This document shows positions 1 to 9,138 of a DNA stretch of 64,000 nucleotides, in pieces. The position numbers and the translations under genes are program-made. The stretch spans positions 62,001 through 126,000 of the forward strand of contig CALWGC010000017.1 in assembly GCA_944378105.1 (NCBI GenBank), written 5' to 3'. Positions within the stretch are counted from its first letter, which is position 1; the number at the start of each line of letters is the position of its first letter. Below the pieces are notes generated by a model, which was given only the letters and a program-made list of their open reading frames with translations, searched no databases and was not told the origin of the DNA. The DNA is from an uncultured Clostridia bacterium (GTDB lineage Bacteria; Bacillota; Clostridia; Lachnospirales; Anaerotignaceae).

Positions 1-1295
1 GCCCCTTCGCTGCCAAGCCAAATCAAAGGCCCGTCCGTCCCCGCAAGCACCGTCTGCCCTCCTTGGGGCAAGGACACCGTTTTGGCCTGCTGCACATAAA
101 AGGACAGTTGGTCCATATATTCCTCCAACGGCTCCATCATGACACCGCTGGTCTGATCTTTACTGGTACCCTTGGCGCCAAAGGGCATGGTGCCTTCCGG
201 CGGATTGAGAATCCAAATTTGCCCTTCTTCTGGTAGCTCTTCGGGCAAGGTGCCATCCAATATGGTCAAATCAAAGCCGGAGGAAAGGGGCTGCGTAGGG
301 CTTTGGCGGTACAAACTGATATCGTCCAAAGCGCCCAGGGCCTTTTCCAGGTACCAGTTGCCTTCGCTTACCAACAACACTTTTTTCTCCGTGTCCGTCC
401 GTAAGGCCATGGCATAGGTATCGTCTCCGGGCAGCGCATCTTCGCTCATCACCCGCACCGAAACGGTTTGGGGCAATTCTCCTTCCAAGGTAAAGACCAC
501 ATCGGCCTGATTGTTTTTGGGCGAAAGCACCGCCTGCTGATTTTCCAGCACAACGCCATCGCCAAAAAGCGATACTTCCACCGTTTTTTCTCCTTGCAGA
601 TGATACCCCACCACCTTTGCCAACAAATATTCGTCTCTGCGGCTGAGGGATGTGACGGCCAAATTTTCTTCCGGCACACCATAGGCCACCACCGTGGCAT
701 TTTCCGGCGACACGCCAAAGGGATAGTCACTAAAGACCACCACTTGGGCCCCTTCGGAGGAAAGCACCGAAAGGAGGTTGGTCAAAGGCGCCTCTGCATT
801 GGCGTCAATGCCCGCCGAAAGGTCCTCCAGGGCCGACAGCACCACCGATTTGTCTGTGCTTTCTTGCACCAACACCCGCGCTTCGCTGTTCCATTCCACC
901 AGGGTAAAAGACCCCCGGTGGCCGCGGATGTATTGGGCCGCGTCGCTTTTGGCCTCGTCCAGCCTCGTTTTCTCTTCTCCCTTGGCAGACATGCTAAAAG
1001 AGGTATCCATCACCAAAATTTGATGGGCCGCATCTCCTGCGCCCAAAAAAAGAGGATTGGCCAACGCCAGCGCCAATCCCAGCGCCGCCAGCAACTGAAG
1101 CACCAACAGGGTTTTCCATTTCAGTTTCTGTCTCCAACAATAGCCGGCATTTTGCTGCAACACTTTTTGCCACAGCCATAACGACGGGACATCCTTTCTT
1201 TGATGGCGCTGTTTTAAAATATAAAACAACACAATCACCGGCAGCGCTAACAGCGCCAACAACCCCCAAGGATTGGAAAAACCCAACGCATTCAC
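1..1295 (-). CDS. BatA-like membrane VWA-domain protein (partial, C-terminus beyond window)
   Basis: The reading frame enters from the left edge; only the N-terminal ~431 codons are visible. I chose a GTG start (1295-1293) because it opens a typical BatA-type N-terminus (MNALGFSNPWGLLALLALP...) with a hydrophobic first helix followed by a basic stretch (ILKQRHQRKD). A second membrane segment precedes a von Willebrand A-like domain whose MIDAS-type motif reads DTSFSMS, with a later VFSDYPFG strand. Known of the family: membrane-anchored VWA proteins encoded near MoxR/DUF58 genes. It follows the coiled-coil gene at 1331-2818 by 35 nt and is probably the distal part of the same operon. Function unknown; MoxR/DUF58 partners may lie outside the window. 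Confidence 0.75.
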   Translation of the reverse strand, partial: MNALGFSNPWGLLALLALPVIVLFYILKQRHQRKDVPSLWLWQKVLQQNAGYCWRQKLKWKTLLVLQLLAALGLALALANPLFLGAGDAAHQILVMDTSFSMSAKGEEKTRLDEAKSDAAQYIRGHRGSFTLVEWNSEARVLVQESTDKSVVLSALEDLSAGIDANAEAPLTNLLSVLSSEGAQVVVFSDYPFGVSPENATVVAYGVPEENLAVTSLSRRDEYLLAKVVGYHLQGEKTVEVSLFGDGVVLENQQAVLSPKNNQADVVFTLEGELPQTVSVRVMSEDALPGDDTYAMALRTDTEKKVLLVSEGNWYLEKALGALDDISLYRQSPTQPLSSGFDLTILDGTLPEELPEEGQIWILNPPEGTMPFGAKGTSKDQTSGVMMEPLEEYMDQLSFYVQQAKTVSLPQGGQTVLAGTDGPLIWLGSEG

Positions 1296-1330
1296 TTCCT
1301 TTCTGACGGAATTGATTTATTGCTCCAAAT

Positions 1331-2818
1331 TTATTGCTCCAAAGTGGAAAAATAAGTTTCCACCATTTCTTTTAACCCATAGGGCACATTACTTTCTTCC
1401 AGACGGTTTAACTGGGCCTGGCTATAATCGCCCAACACTTCTTCCAGGGGCACTTGTTTGCCGTCTTGGCCAATGATTTGGGCCGAGACGGTTTGGCTTG
1501 TGCCGGAGAGGGTGTCAGTGCCTTGCAACTGGGTTTCATAGCCTTCTTTGTTGGCTGCTTCGGCATTTTCTTCTCCAAAGACTTCCCCGCTACCAAAGCC
1601 GCGGCCTTGACCGCCGGAACCACTTCCCTGGCCGCCTTGCCCGGTGCCGCCTCCGGCTCCGCTGCCGTTTCCTTTGCCTTGCCCTTCGCCGCTTCCGCTG
1701 CCTTCTCCACCTGTGCCGTTTTGCCCGTTTCCAGACTGGCCTTGCAGTTTTTGGGCTGCGTTTTTCAATTGTTGATTGACGGCAGAAATGGAGGCCTGGG
1801 CTTTGGTGGCCTGTTGGATAGCCTGGGCCATGGCTTGATTGAGAGAAGAGAGAGTGCCCACGGAGAGACTCCCTTGGGCGACCTGGCTTGCCGCCTGGGA
1901 AAGGGCTTCTTTTAACTGGCTTTCTTGGGCCTGCTCTGCCGCTTCTTCCAATGCCTTAGCCAATGCCGCAAGCTCTTCCTCACTCATGGAAGAAAGGCTT
2001 TCAGCAAAGGCCTCCATGGCCGCCGAAAGGGAAGTGGTGTTTTTTTGTGCCACCGCCTGGGCCATTTGTGCCATGGCCTCCTGGGAAGAGAGGGCTTCTT
2101 TTAAAGCCGAAAAGTCCTTGCTTTCTTGTTTTTCCAGTTCTTTTAACTCCGCCTGGGTTTCTTCCAGCGTCCGAATCCCTTCTTCTACGGTTTTGGACTG
2201 CTTCAATTCTTTTTTCATGGCCGAAAGGGTCTTTTCCAAGTCTTTCTGGGCCGCAGAAGAAAGCAGCTCTTTTTCCTTGCTTTGCTCTGCCTCTTTTTCG
2301 GCCTGGGTCACTTCCATCTGCACCGTTTCCAGAGGATAGGCCCGGTTGGGATTTTTCAAAAACCCCAGCAGGAAAAAAACGGCCAAAAGCACCAAAAGGA
2401 ATTTCCATTCCCGCTTGGGCCAATGAAACCGATATTGTTTCCAGTCGGTTTTTTTCGCCGTCTCCAGCGCATCTTCCACTGCCGCCTTCTCCAAAGGCGA
2501 CCGTTCTTCTTTGCCCAATAACTCATAAGCCGTAATCATCCGCTCCGATAGCCCCAGGCCATCGGCGGCCTTTGCCGTCTCCAGCCAGCTTTCTTGGTTT
2601 TTCCATCGCCGTACCGCCGCCGAAGCCACGCCAAGGGCAAGCAAAAGCATCGTCCAGACCCATTCTTCCGAAATCACCCAGATTTTTCCCGCCGCCCGCA
2701 GCAATACGCCACAGCCAAGCCCCACCAAAAGCCCTTGGGACAAAAAGAGCATCCATTGTTCTTTGTTCCGTTTGCGGCGCAATGGCTTTAACAAGCGCAG
2801 CAGTTCTTTTTGGTCCAT
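1331..2818 (-). CDS. Membrane protein with long coiled coil and Gly-rich linker
   Basis: 495 aa. Two hydrophobic helices at about residues 23-67 and a third at about 140-158 are followed by a long Ala/Glu/Lys/Gln-rich coiled coil (about 165-350), a Gly/Ser/Gln low-complexity linker (about 365-415) and a short C-terminal domain. The layout resembles DUF4175-type proteins found beside BatA-like VWA proteins, but I cannot assign a family with certainty. It lies between the ABC permease (37 nt upstream) and the VWA protein, so it is probably part of the same envelope module. No catalytic motif is visible. Confidence 0.6.
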   Translation of the reverse strand: MDQKELLRLLKPLRRKRNKEQWMLFLSQGLLVGLGCGVLLRAAGKIWVISEEWVWTMLLLALGVASAAVRRWKNQESWLETAKAADGLGLSERMITAYELLGKEERSPLEKAAVEDALETAKKTDWKQYRFHWPKREWKFLLVLLAVFFLLGFLKNPNRAYPLETVQMEVTQAEKEAEQSKEKELLSSAAQKDLEKTLSAMKKELKQSKTVEEGIRTLEETQAELKELEKQESKDFSALKEALSSQEAMAQMAQAVAQKNTTSLSAAMEAFAESLSSMSEEELAALAKALEEAAEQAQESQLKEALSQAASQVAQGSLSVGTLSSLNQAMAQAIQQATKAQASISAVNQQLKNAAQKLQGQSGNGQNGTGGEGSGSGEGQGKGNGSGAGGGTGQGGQGSGSGGQGRGFGSGEVFGEENAEAANKEGYETQLQGTDTLSGTSQTVSAQIIGQDGKQVPLEEVLGDYSQAQLNRLEESNVPYGLKEMVETYFSTLEQ

Positions 2819-2854
2819 GGCGCATCTCCTTTCTTTCCAAATTTCTTCCTCGTT

Positions 2855-3718
2855 TTATTTTCGTTTCAATGGATTGATTTTCTTGGCTGCCAACGCCAAA
2901 ATGCCCACAGAAAGCACCAGTTCTGCCACCACATTGATCACCCAAGTGGGCAAAGGCAACGCAGGCATGGCCCCCGCATACCCAAACCAGGAAAGAATGG
3001 GGTTGGTGCCAATTTGTACGCTTAACAAGCTGAAAAATCCGGCACCGGGGTTAAAGGCAAAGCAACCTAAATAGGCCAATGGGTTTGGCGTAGCTATCAC
3101 GTTTAACATGGACGCCTGGCTGTTGATATAGGCCAGATAAATCAAATATCCACCGGCCGTTGCAAAAATCAATAACCCAAAAAGCACATAAACCACCAAC
3201 ATCGAAATCATGGTTCTCTTATAAATACAAGAAAACAAAATGGAAAAAGACCCGATGAAGACGGCCGTCACCATCAAATACAACGTGGTGCTTAAAATAT
3301 GCCAAATGGAGATGCCGCCAAAGTAATACAACACGGCATACACCGGCAAGGTTGCCACAATCATCATCAAAAGCTGCCCAATCCCTGCCACCAGCTTTCC
3401 AAACACAATGGAAAACGGCGTCATTTTTGTGGTCAGCAGGATATCCAACGTCTGCCGTTCCCGCTCGCCGCTGATACTGCCGGCCGTCAAAGACGGCACG
3501 GCCAAAAGCACAAAGGCCAGTTGAATCCCCGATAAAAGCGCATAGAGATAAATCACATCCTTGGGATCAAACCCACTATACACCGTTTGGGACACCATCG
3601 TTTCCAAAAACAGATAGGCCACCAGCAGCAAAAATGCCACATACGCACAAACCACATAAAATAACTTCCAACTGCGCAGCGACGTTTGCATCTCCCGCTT
3701 AATAATTGGATTACGCAT
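2855..3718 (-). CDS. ABC-2 type transporter permease
   Basis: 287 aa with six predicted membrane segments and the cytosolic N-terminus typical of ABC-2 permeases (MRNPIIKREMQTSLRSWKLF). The loop GSISGERERQTLDILLTTKM is the conserved ABC-2 coupling region. The start overlaps the end of the ATPase gene by 8 nt, so the two are translationally coupled and form the membrane and nucleotide-binding halves of one exporter. It is paralogous in plan to the permease at 31763-32626. Substrate unknown. Confidence 0.85.
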   Translation of the reverse strand: MRNPIIKREMQTSLRSWKLFYVVCAYVAFLLLVAYLFLETMVSQTVYSGFDPKDVIYLYALLSGIQLAFVLLAVPSLTAGSISGERERQTLDILLTTKMTPFSIVFGKLVAGIGQLLMMIVATLPVYAVLYYFGGISIWHILSTTLYLMVTAVFIGSFSILFSCIYKRTMISMLVVYVLFGLLIFATAGGYLIYLAYINSQASMLNVIATPNPLAYLGCFAFNPGAGFFSLLSVQIGTNPILSWFGYAGAMPALPLPTWVINVVAELVLSVGILALAAKKINPLKRK

Positions 3719-4643
3719 CGGCCTGGCCCCCTCCCGTAATGGTCATAAAGATTTCTTCCAAATTGCCTTCCTGTTCCCGAAAATCGATAACCGGTACCCC
3801 GGCGCGCACCATGCTGGCCAAAATGGCCGCCCGTTCTTCTTCGCTTCCTTCAAAGGCAAAGTGGATCTCCCGCTCTCCTTCCACCACGTCTCTGACCGAA
3901 GCAAACTCTCTGGCGCGGGCTGCCGCCACGTCTGTTTCGTCCAAGACTTTGACATGAAAGACCCGTTTTTTCGTCAGCTGCCGCATAATCTCGGCCACGG
4001 TGCCTTGAATTTGCATGCGGCCTTTATCGATAATCCCAATTTGGGTACACATCTCCGACAGTTCCGGCAAAATATGGGACGAAATGAGAATGGTTTTTCC
4101 CATGTCCCCCAAGGTTTTTAGAATTTCTTTCATCTCCACCCGCGCCCGTGGGTCCAAACCGCTGGCCGGTTCATCCAAAATCAATAATTCTGGATCATGA
4201 ATCAAGCTGCGGGCCAGGCAAAGCCGCTGTTTCATCCCGCGGGAAAGGGAATCCACATAAGCTTCTTTCTTTTCTTCCAAGTCCACCAACTGTAATAAAT
4301 TATCAATCAGCGCCTTGCGGTCATCCACCGGGATATAATACGTCCCGGCAAAAAAGTCCATATATTCTTTTACTTTCAAGTTGTCATAGACCCCAAAGAA
4401 GTCCGGCATATACCCCACCGTTTCTTTCAAAAATTTCCGGTCCGAGGTCATTTCTTTGCCGTCATAAAGCACTTCTCCCGTCGTTTGACGCAAAAGCCCG
4501 GCCATAATCCGCATGGTCGTCGTCTTTCCGGCCCCGTTGGGCCCCACAAAGCCAAACACACAGCCGGTGGGGATTTCAAAGGAAAGATTATCCACTGCCG
4601 TAAACTGGCCATAGCATTTTACCAAATGTTTTACTTCAATCAT
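3711..4643 (-). CDS. ABC transporter ATP-binding protein
   Basis: 310 aa. Walker A is GPNGAGKTT, the signature is LSRGMKQRL and Walker B is LLILDEPASGLDP, followed by an H-loop (SSHIL). The ATG at 4643 was chosen because it opens the family N-terminus (MIEVKHLVKCYG), has an AGGA motif just upstream, and overlaps the upstream stop as ATGA. Residues after ~220 form the C-terminal extension common in ABC-2 exporter ATPases. It powers the permease encoded immediately downstream and is closely related to the ATPase at 32643-33638. Confidence 0.9.
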   Translation of the reverse strand: MIEVKHLVKCYGQFTAVDNLSFEIPTGCVFGFVGPNGAGKTTTMRIMAGLLRQTTGEVLYDGKEMTSDRKFLKETVGYMPDFFGVYDNLKVKEYMDFFAGTYYIPVDDRKALIDNLLQLVDLEEKKEAYVDSLSRGMKQRLCLARSLIHDPELLILDEPASGLDPRARVEMKEILKTLGDMGKTILISSHILPELSEMCTQIGIIDKGRMQIQGTVAEIMRQLTKKRVFHVKVLDETDVAAARAREFASVRDVVEGEREIHFAFEGSEEERAAILASMVRAGVPVIDFREQEGNLEEIFMTITGGGQADA

Positions 4644-7186
4644 TCCTGTACGCCCCCTTTCACCGAGATGGTCGGCCGCATACCATCCATCCAAATATCC
4701 GTTCCCCGGCCTTCTACCGGCACCCGCACCTGTACCTTGCCTTCTTGGCTCACATAAGGCGTTGCATCCATCATTTCATCCAGCGAAATCAGTTCCCATT
4801 GACCGGTCTGCTGGTTATACAGTTCAAAGCTTAAAACGTCATTGCTGTAGCCATACAGTTCCCAATGAATCCCAAGCTGGGTTGGACGTAACTCGTTTAG
4901 TTCAAACACGGCCGTCGCATACCCGGCACTGGAAGCATAAAAGCCCATGTCCTGCGACGTGTACAGCAGCGACGTTCCATTCTCGTCCACCACATCGTTG
5001 GCATAAATGACGCCATATGGCAAATAATAATTGGCATTTCCTTCCACCAAAAGCGGCACTTCCATAGTCAACAGCGTCATGTTTTGGACCATGGCCTCTT
5101 CGCCGTTGATGGTTGGTGTCTGATCCCAAACACTTTGGTCAAAAAAGGCATACAGTTTTCCGTTTAGCCGTTTATATTCATTTTCGTCCAGACGAATCAT
5201 CCGCCATTTGGTATAGGTCCGTTCGCTTTCGGCCGAGGACTGGAACAGAGACGCATCTTGATAAGGGAACAAATTGCGCAAGTTATCATACTCATCGCCC
5301 TGGTCATCCATGGAAAGGGTCATGCTGCCGCTTTCGCCTGCTGGCAGATAATCCATTTTCACATAAGAAGAGCCGATGTTATAGACCACATCTTGGAGGT
5401 CAAACTGGGTATTGTTGGTAACCGTAATGGTCAAACCGGCCTGGTCTACGGTGCTATTGACTTCCACCGTGCCGCCCAAATCCACCGGTTGTTTCATGTT
5501 GAAACTGTTTTCTTGCCAGCTGCTTTCATTATAAAACGTCATCGTTTGATATTCACTGGAACCACCATACAATAACCCGCGAAATACATGGTTGTTGCTG
5601 CCCATTTGATACAAATTGTACCCTTGATAGCTATTCATACCAAAGGGCGAAATGGACTCACCAAAATCCACTTCCATGCTGCCTTTCTTTCCGCCCATCA
5701 CCGATACTGCCACATTGGCCGTCGTGGTGGTTTCTCCTTCTTCCAAGGGGAAAATGGATGCGGTGGAAAGAAAGGGCTGATGGAACTTACTGGTGGAAGA
5801 AAAGCCCACCACAAGCAAGCTAACCACCACAGCGCCACAAGGGATGACCACCCAGGCCCGCTCTCTGCGGTCGATTTTTTTCAGTACAATATATAAAATT
5901 GGCCCAATCAGTAAGGCATACCCGGCCAATCCCAAAAAGAGAATCCGCATGATATCCATGTCCGGCGGGGCCAGGCGCTTGGAGATGCTTTGCAAGTCAC
6001 TGATATTGCTTTGATAATAATAGTTGGAATCCCGCAAGGAAAAGACGTTTGGATTACAAGACTCCATCAATAGCTCCATCATTCGGTCCATACCTTCCAT
6101 GGACGCCGTTGGGTTTTTGCCCAAATCCCAGGCACAAAGCAATACGGTACCATTGCCAACTTTTTCATAAGAAGCCAAGCAAACGCCATCGTCTTCCATC
6201 AATACTTGTCCATTGGGCAACTGCGCCTGGCTTAAAGTCAAATCGGCAGAGGCATGAATTTCAGAAAAAGTGGTCGTTCTTTGTATGGTGGCATCCACCT
6301 GCGTGACAGGAAACACATCGGACAGGCCGCCAAGGACCTTGCTGCCGTTTTCCCCGCTGCCTAACACCAATAATCTGCCGCTTTCCACCCATTCCAATAA
6401 CGCTTGTTTCTGTTCTTCGGTAAAGCTTTGGGTGGTGCAGTCATTGATGACAAGAATCCGGAAATTTTGCAGCGCCGCCCAATTGTTTGGCAGTTCTTCC
6501 GGTTTTAGAAGCGTTGTGCCAAAAAAGGTACCAGAAGGCGGTGCTTCATAGGTATAAGTATAATCTGCCGTCTCCGTATGGAAACTATCGTTGTTTCTTT
6601 CATCCATACTGCGCCAATAGTTCAGCTCTTGGGGATGGTCACTGACAATGCCGGTCCAAGCCGAGCGCCAGTCGGAAGGCTTTGCAAAGACTTCGGTGGA
6701 ATAGACCACCTTGTTTTCTTCATCCACCAACCGCACCGAAAACACACTGGTGATGGTGGGCACCGAAACATACATGTCATATTCCGTTGTGCCGCTTCCC
6801 GTCAATTCCACTGGTACATAATAGAGCATGTACTGGCTGGAGTAGTCCGTGTCGCTATAGGCCTGATTGACCCGCAGCTGTAACTGGCCCTGAAAGGGGC
6901 CGCCTTTGTTTTCCAGTGTGAAATGAAACGGCACCACCTCGTCAACAATATAGCGGTTGACGCCATTGATATCAAAGCCCACCTGTCCTTTGATGGAGAA
7001 CTGATCGTTTTGGACCAAAGAAAACGTGCCGTTTGGCTGGTGACTTTCCCCCTCATAGGTCAACTCTGCACCATAGGCAAACACCTGCATCACCGGCGCC
7101 AAAATGCTCAGCACCATCAACGCCGCCAAAAACAACGCCAAAAGAGCCGCCTTTCGCCGTTTTGCCAGTTTTTTTTCGCCTTTCAT
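4640..7186 (-). CDS. Large membrane-anchored protein with glutamine-amidotransferase-like region
   Basis: 848 aa. A basic N-terminus and a hydrophobic helix (about 14-36) are followed by a ~370-residue extracytoplasmic part. Residues ~250-380 resemble the class I glutamine amidotransferase/ThuA fold used by GldG-type ABC partners (FRILVINDCTTQSF, LLEWVESGRLLVLGSGENG). Two more helices (about 412-463) precede a long extracytoplasmic beta-rich C-terminus. First gene of the operon; its stop overlaps the ATPase start (ATGA). Probably the accessory envelope subunit of the ABC-2 exporter; no amidotransferase activity is implied because no catalytic Cys-His-Glu set is evident. Confidence 0.7.
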   Translation of the reverse strand: MKGEKKLAKRRKAALLALFLAALMVLSILAPVMQVFAYGAELTYEGESHQPNGTFSLVQNDQFSIKGQVGFDINGVNRYIVDEVVPFHFTLENKGGPFQGQLQLRVNQAYSDTDYSSQYMLYYVPVELTGSGTTEYDMYVSVPTITSVFSVRLVDEENKVVYSTEVFAKPSDWRSAWTGIVSDHPQELNYWRSMDERNNDSFHTETADYTYTYEAPPSGTFFGTTLLKPEELPNNWAALQNFRILVINDCTTQSFTEEQKQALLEWVESGRLLVLGSGENGSKVLGGLSDVFPVTQVDATIQRTTTFSEIHASADLTLSQAQLPNGQVLMEDDGVCLASYEKVGNGTVLLCAWDLGKNPTASMEGMDRMMELLMESCNPNVFSLRDSNYYYQSNISDLQSISKRLAPPDMDIMRILFLGLAGYALLIGPILYIVLKKIDRRERAWVVIPCGAVVVSLLVVGFSSTSKFHQPFLSTASIFPLEEGETTTTANVAVSVMGGKKGSMEVDFGESISPFGMNSYQGYNLYQMGSNNHVFRGLLYGGSSEYQTMTFYNESSWQENSFNMKQPVDLGGTVEVNSTVDQAGLTITVTNNTQFDLQDVVYNIGSSYVKMDYLPAGESGSMTLSMDDQGDEYDNLRNLFPYQDASLFQSSAESERTYTKWRMIRLDENEYKRLNGKLYAFFDQSVWDQTPTINGEEAMVQNMTLLTMEVPLLVEGNANYYLPYGVIYANDVVDENGTSLLYTSQDMGFYASSAGYATAVFELNELRPTQLGIHWELYGYSNDVLSFELYNQQTGQWELISLDEMMDATPYVSQEGKVQVRVPVEGRGTDIWMDGMRPTISVKGGVQE

Positions 7187-7237
7187 GGAAACCCTCCCTT
7201 ACAAAAATGAAGCCCTCATTTTTTTCATTTTTTTCCT

Positions 7238-7247
7238 ATTATACCAT
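7238..7247 (-). promoter_or_regulatory. Extended -10 promoter for the 7186-1 operon
   Basis: On the minus strand the element reads ATGGTATAAT, a TGn extended -10, about 50 nt upstream of the first gene. The -35 region is weak. The same extended -10 recurs upstream of smpB and dnaE. Confidence 0.5.
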
Positions 7248-7381
7248 AGATAAAACCACAAAATTGAAACAAAATTCTTACTTTTTCTCTACAAAACCAT
7301 AGAAATTGAACTTTTCTTGCCAGAAGATTTACTTTTACCCCCAAATATGTTAGGATAGTAACAAATAAAGGGGGGCTCCAA

Positions 7382-8767
7382 ATGACAAAAAACGATCTCA
7401 ATCCGCTGGGTAGCGAGCCGATTTTGCCGCTTTTGGCAAGGTTTGCCATCCCCAGCATCATCTCTATGCTGGTCAGCGCACTTTATAATATGGTGGACCA
7501 GTTTTTTATTGGCCGCAGTGTGGGGATGCTTGGTAACGCCGCCACCAACGTGGCCTTTCCACTTACCATCACCTGTACGGCACTTTCGCTTTTGTGCGGC
7601 ATCGGTGCTTCTTCTAACTTTGGGATTCGCCTGGGAGAGGGGAAAAAGGAAGAAGCCGCTCATTTTGCCGGCAAAGCCATCACCATGATGATTTTATTGG
7701 GCATTGCTTTATTCCTTCTGGCGCGGTTGACGTTAACAAAGATGTTGATGTTTTTTGGCGCCACCAACGAAATTTTGGAATATGCCCGCATCTATACTGG
7801 CATCACGTCGTTGGGATTTCCATTTTTGATTCTCACCACCGGCGCCAGCAGTCTCATCCGGGCCGACGGCAGCCCTCGTTTTTCCATGTTCTGCACCCTA
7901 GTCGGGGCCATTTTAAATACCATCTTAGACCCCATTTTGATCTTTGGGTTTGACATGGGCATGGCCGGCGCCGCCTGGGCCACGGTCATTGGGCAAGTGG
8001 TTTCGGCTTGTTTGGTGTTGGGATATTTAAAACGGTTCCATACGGTGACGTTGCACAAAGAGCATTTTTTGCCGTCTTTCACCTATTTTCGCCGCATTGC
8101 CTCTTTGGGCATGACGCCTTTTTGTAACCAGATGGCCATGATGGTGGTGCAGATCGTTTTAAACAATACCCTGACCTATTATGGTGCTTCTTCTTCCTAT
8201 GGCAGTGAAATTCCCCTGGCCTGCGCCGGGATCATTTCTAAGGTAAACATGCTGTACTTTGCCTTAATCATCGGTATTTCCCAAGGGATTCAGCCCATCA
8301 TCAGCTTTAACTATGGCGCCAAAAACTATCTACGGGTACGAAATACCTACTTGCTGGCGGTCAAGCTTGGCACCTGCATTTCTGTGGTGGCCTTCTTCTG
8401 CTTCCAGTTGTTCCCGCGGCAGATCATTGGCTTTTTTGGTTCCGGCAGTGAAGAATATTTCCACTTTGCCGAACAATATTTCCGGATTTATTTGTTCTGC
8501 ACCTTCTTAAACCAGGTGCAGCCTTTGACCGGTAACTTCTTTACCTCCATCGGCAAACCCATCAAAGGGATCTTCCTTTCTCTCACCCGGCAGATCCTGT
8601 TCCTGCTGCCGCTTTTAGTGATTTTACCACTGTTTTTTGGTATCGACGGCGTCATGTTTGCCGCCCCTGTGGCCGACTTAACGGCCGGTGCACTGGCCGG
8701 GATTTTGGCTGGCCGAGAATTGAAACAACTTTCTGCCATGGAAAAACAAAAAGCATCCCTGGCCTAA
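7382..8767 (+). CDS. MATE family multidrug/cation exporter (MepA-like)
   Basis: 461 aa with about 12 transmembrane helices in two MatE repeats. The N-terminus (LLARFAIPSIISMLVSALYN, then VDQFFIGRSVG) is characteristic of the MepA/DinF-side MATE transporters, which export drugs or metabolites in exchange for Na+ or H+. A strong AAGGGGGG ribosome-binding site lies 7 nt before the ATG. It stands alone on the plus strand, divergent from the ABC operon; no regulator gene is adjacent. Substrate unknown. Confidence 0.9.
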   Translation: MTKNDLNPLGSEPILPLLARFAIPSIISMLVSALYNMVDQFFIGRSVGMLGNAATNVAFPLTITCTALSLLCGIGASSNFGIRLGEGKKEEAAHFAGKAITMMILLGIALFLLARLTLTKMLMFFGATNEILEYARIYTGITSLGFPFLILTTGASSLIRADGSPRFSMFCTLVGAILNTILDPILIFGFDMGMAGAAWATVIGQVVSACLVLGYLKRFHTVTLHKEHFLPSFTYFRRIASLGMTPFCNQMAMMVVQIVLNNTLTYYGASSSYGSEIPLACAGIISKVNMLYFALIIGISQGIQPIISFNYGAKNYLRVRNTYLLAVKLGTCISVVAFFCFQLFPRQIIGFFGSGSEEYFHFAEQYFRIYLFCTFLNQVQPLTGNFFTSIGKPIKGIFLSLTRQILFLLPLLVILPLFFGIDGVMFAAPVADLTAGALAGILAGRELKQLSAMEKQKASLA

Positions 8768-8783
8768 CAAAAAGAAACAGGGG

Positions 8784-8957
8784 TTCGTCCAAAGCGGTTT
8801 TCCAAGAAGAAAACATGGTTTTTGCTTTTCTTCTTGGAAATTGCGATAGCCCTCTTCAAAAGAAAACAACCTCAGCAAAAAGAAAATGGCTGCAATCCTT
8901 TGTAGGTAAGGATTGCAGCCATCTTTGTTTTCTTAAGAAGCTGCGTCCAAGGACGAA
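8784..8957. repeat. Nested palindromic repeat element, copy A
   Basis: A composite inverted repeat in the spacer between two convergent genes. The outer arms are TTCGTCC (8784) and GGACGAA (8951), followed inward by related arms ending in AAGAAAAC/GTTTTCTT. The centre is a perfect 15-bp stem (8886-8900 with 8908-8922, ATGGCTGCAATCCTT). A further 15-bp palindrome (TTTCCAAGAAGAAAA and its complement, about 8800-8840) sits in a ~50-nt segment that copy B (63648-63753) lacks. It looks MITE- or REP-like, possibly also a bidirectional terminator; no transposase is present. Confidence 0.75.
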
Positions 8958-8970
8958 GCCCTTTTTTGGC

Positions 8971-9126
8971 TCAAATCAACGAATTGCCGAAGGTTTCTTC
9001 ATACAATTCATAAATCTGTTCCGGTGTGCGTTTTTGCAGTTCGTTTTTGTAGAAGTCTTCGTAGCCATTGGTTTCATAAAACATTTCTAAGGCTGCGATC
9101 ATGTTTTCCAACTGTTTGTCTTCCAT
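8971..9126 (-). CDS. Small conserved-looking acidic protein, 51 aa
   Basis: Reads MEDKQLENMIAALEMFYETN at its N-terminus and continues with a helical, Glu/Tyr-rich sequence (EQIYELYEETFGNSLI at the end). It is 12 nt downstream of the rubredoxin gene in the same direction and ends just before repeat copy A. No family recognised. Its intact frame and position directly after rubredoxin suggest a real gene of the pyk-rubredoxin transcript. Confidence 0.6.
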   Translation of the reverse strand: MEDKQLENMIAALEMFYETNGYEDFYKNELQKRTPEQIYELYEETFGNSLI

Positions 9127-9138
9127 CAAAAACCCTTC

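Noticed and set aside
1600..1740. Gly/Ser/Gln-rich low-complexity stretch as a collagen-like or repeat locus
   Set aside because: It lies in frame within the 495-aa membrane protein and has no regular Gly-X-Y period or DNA-level tandem repeat; a flexible linker.
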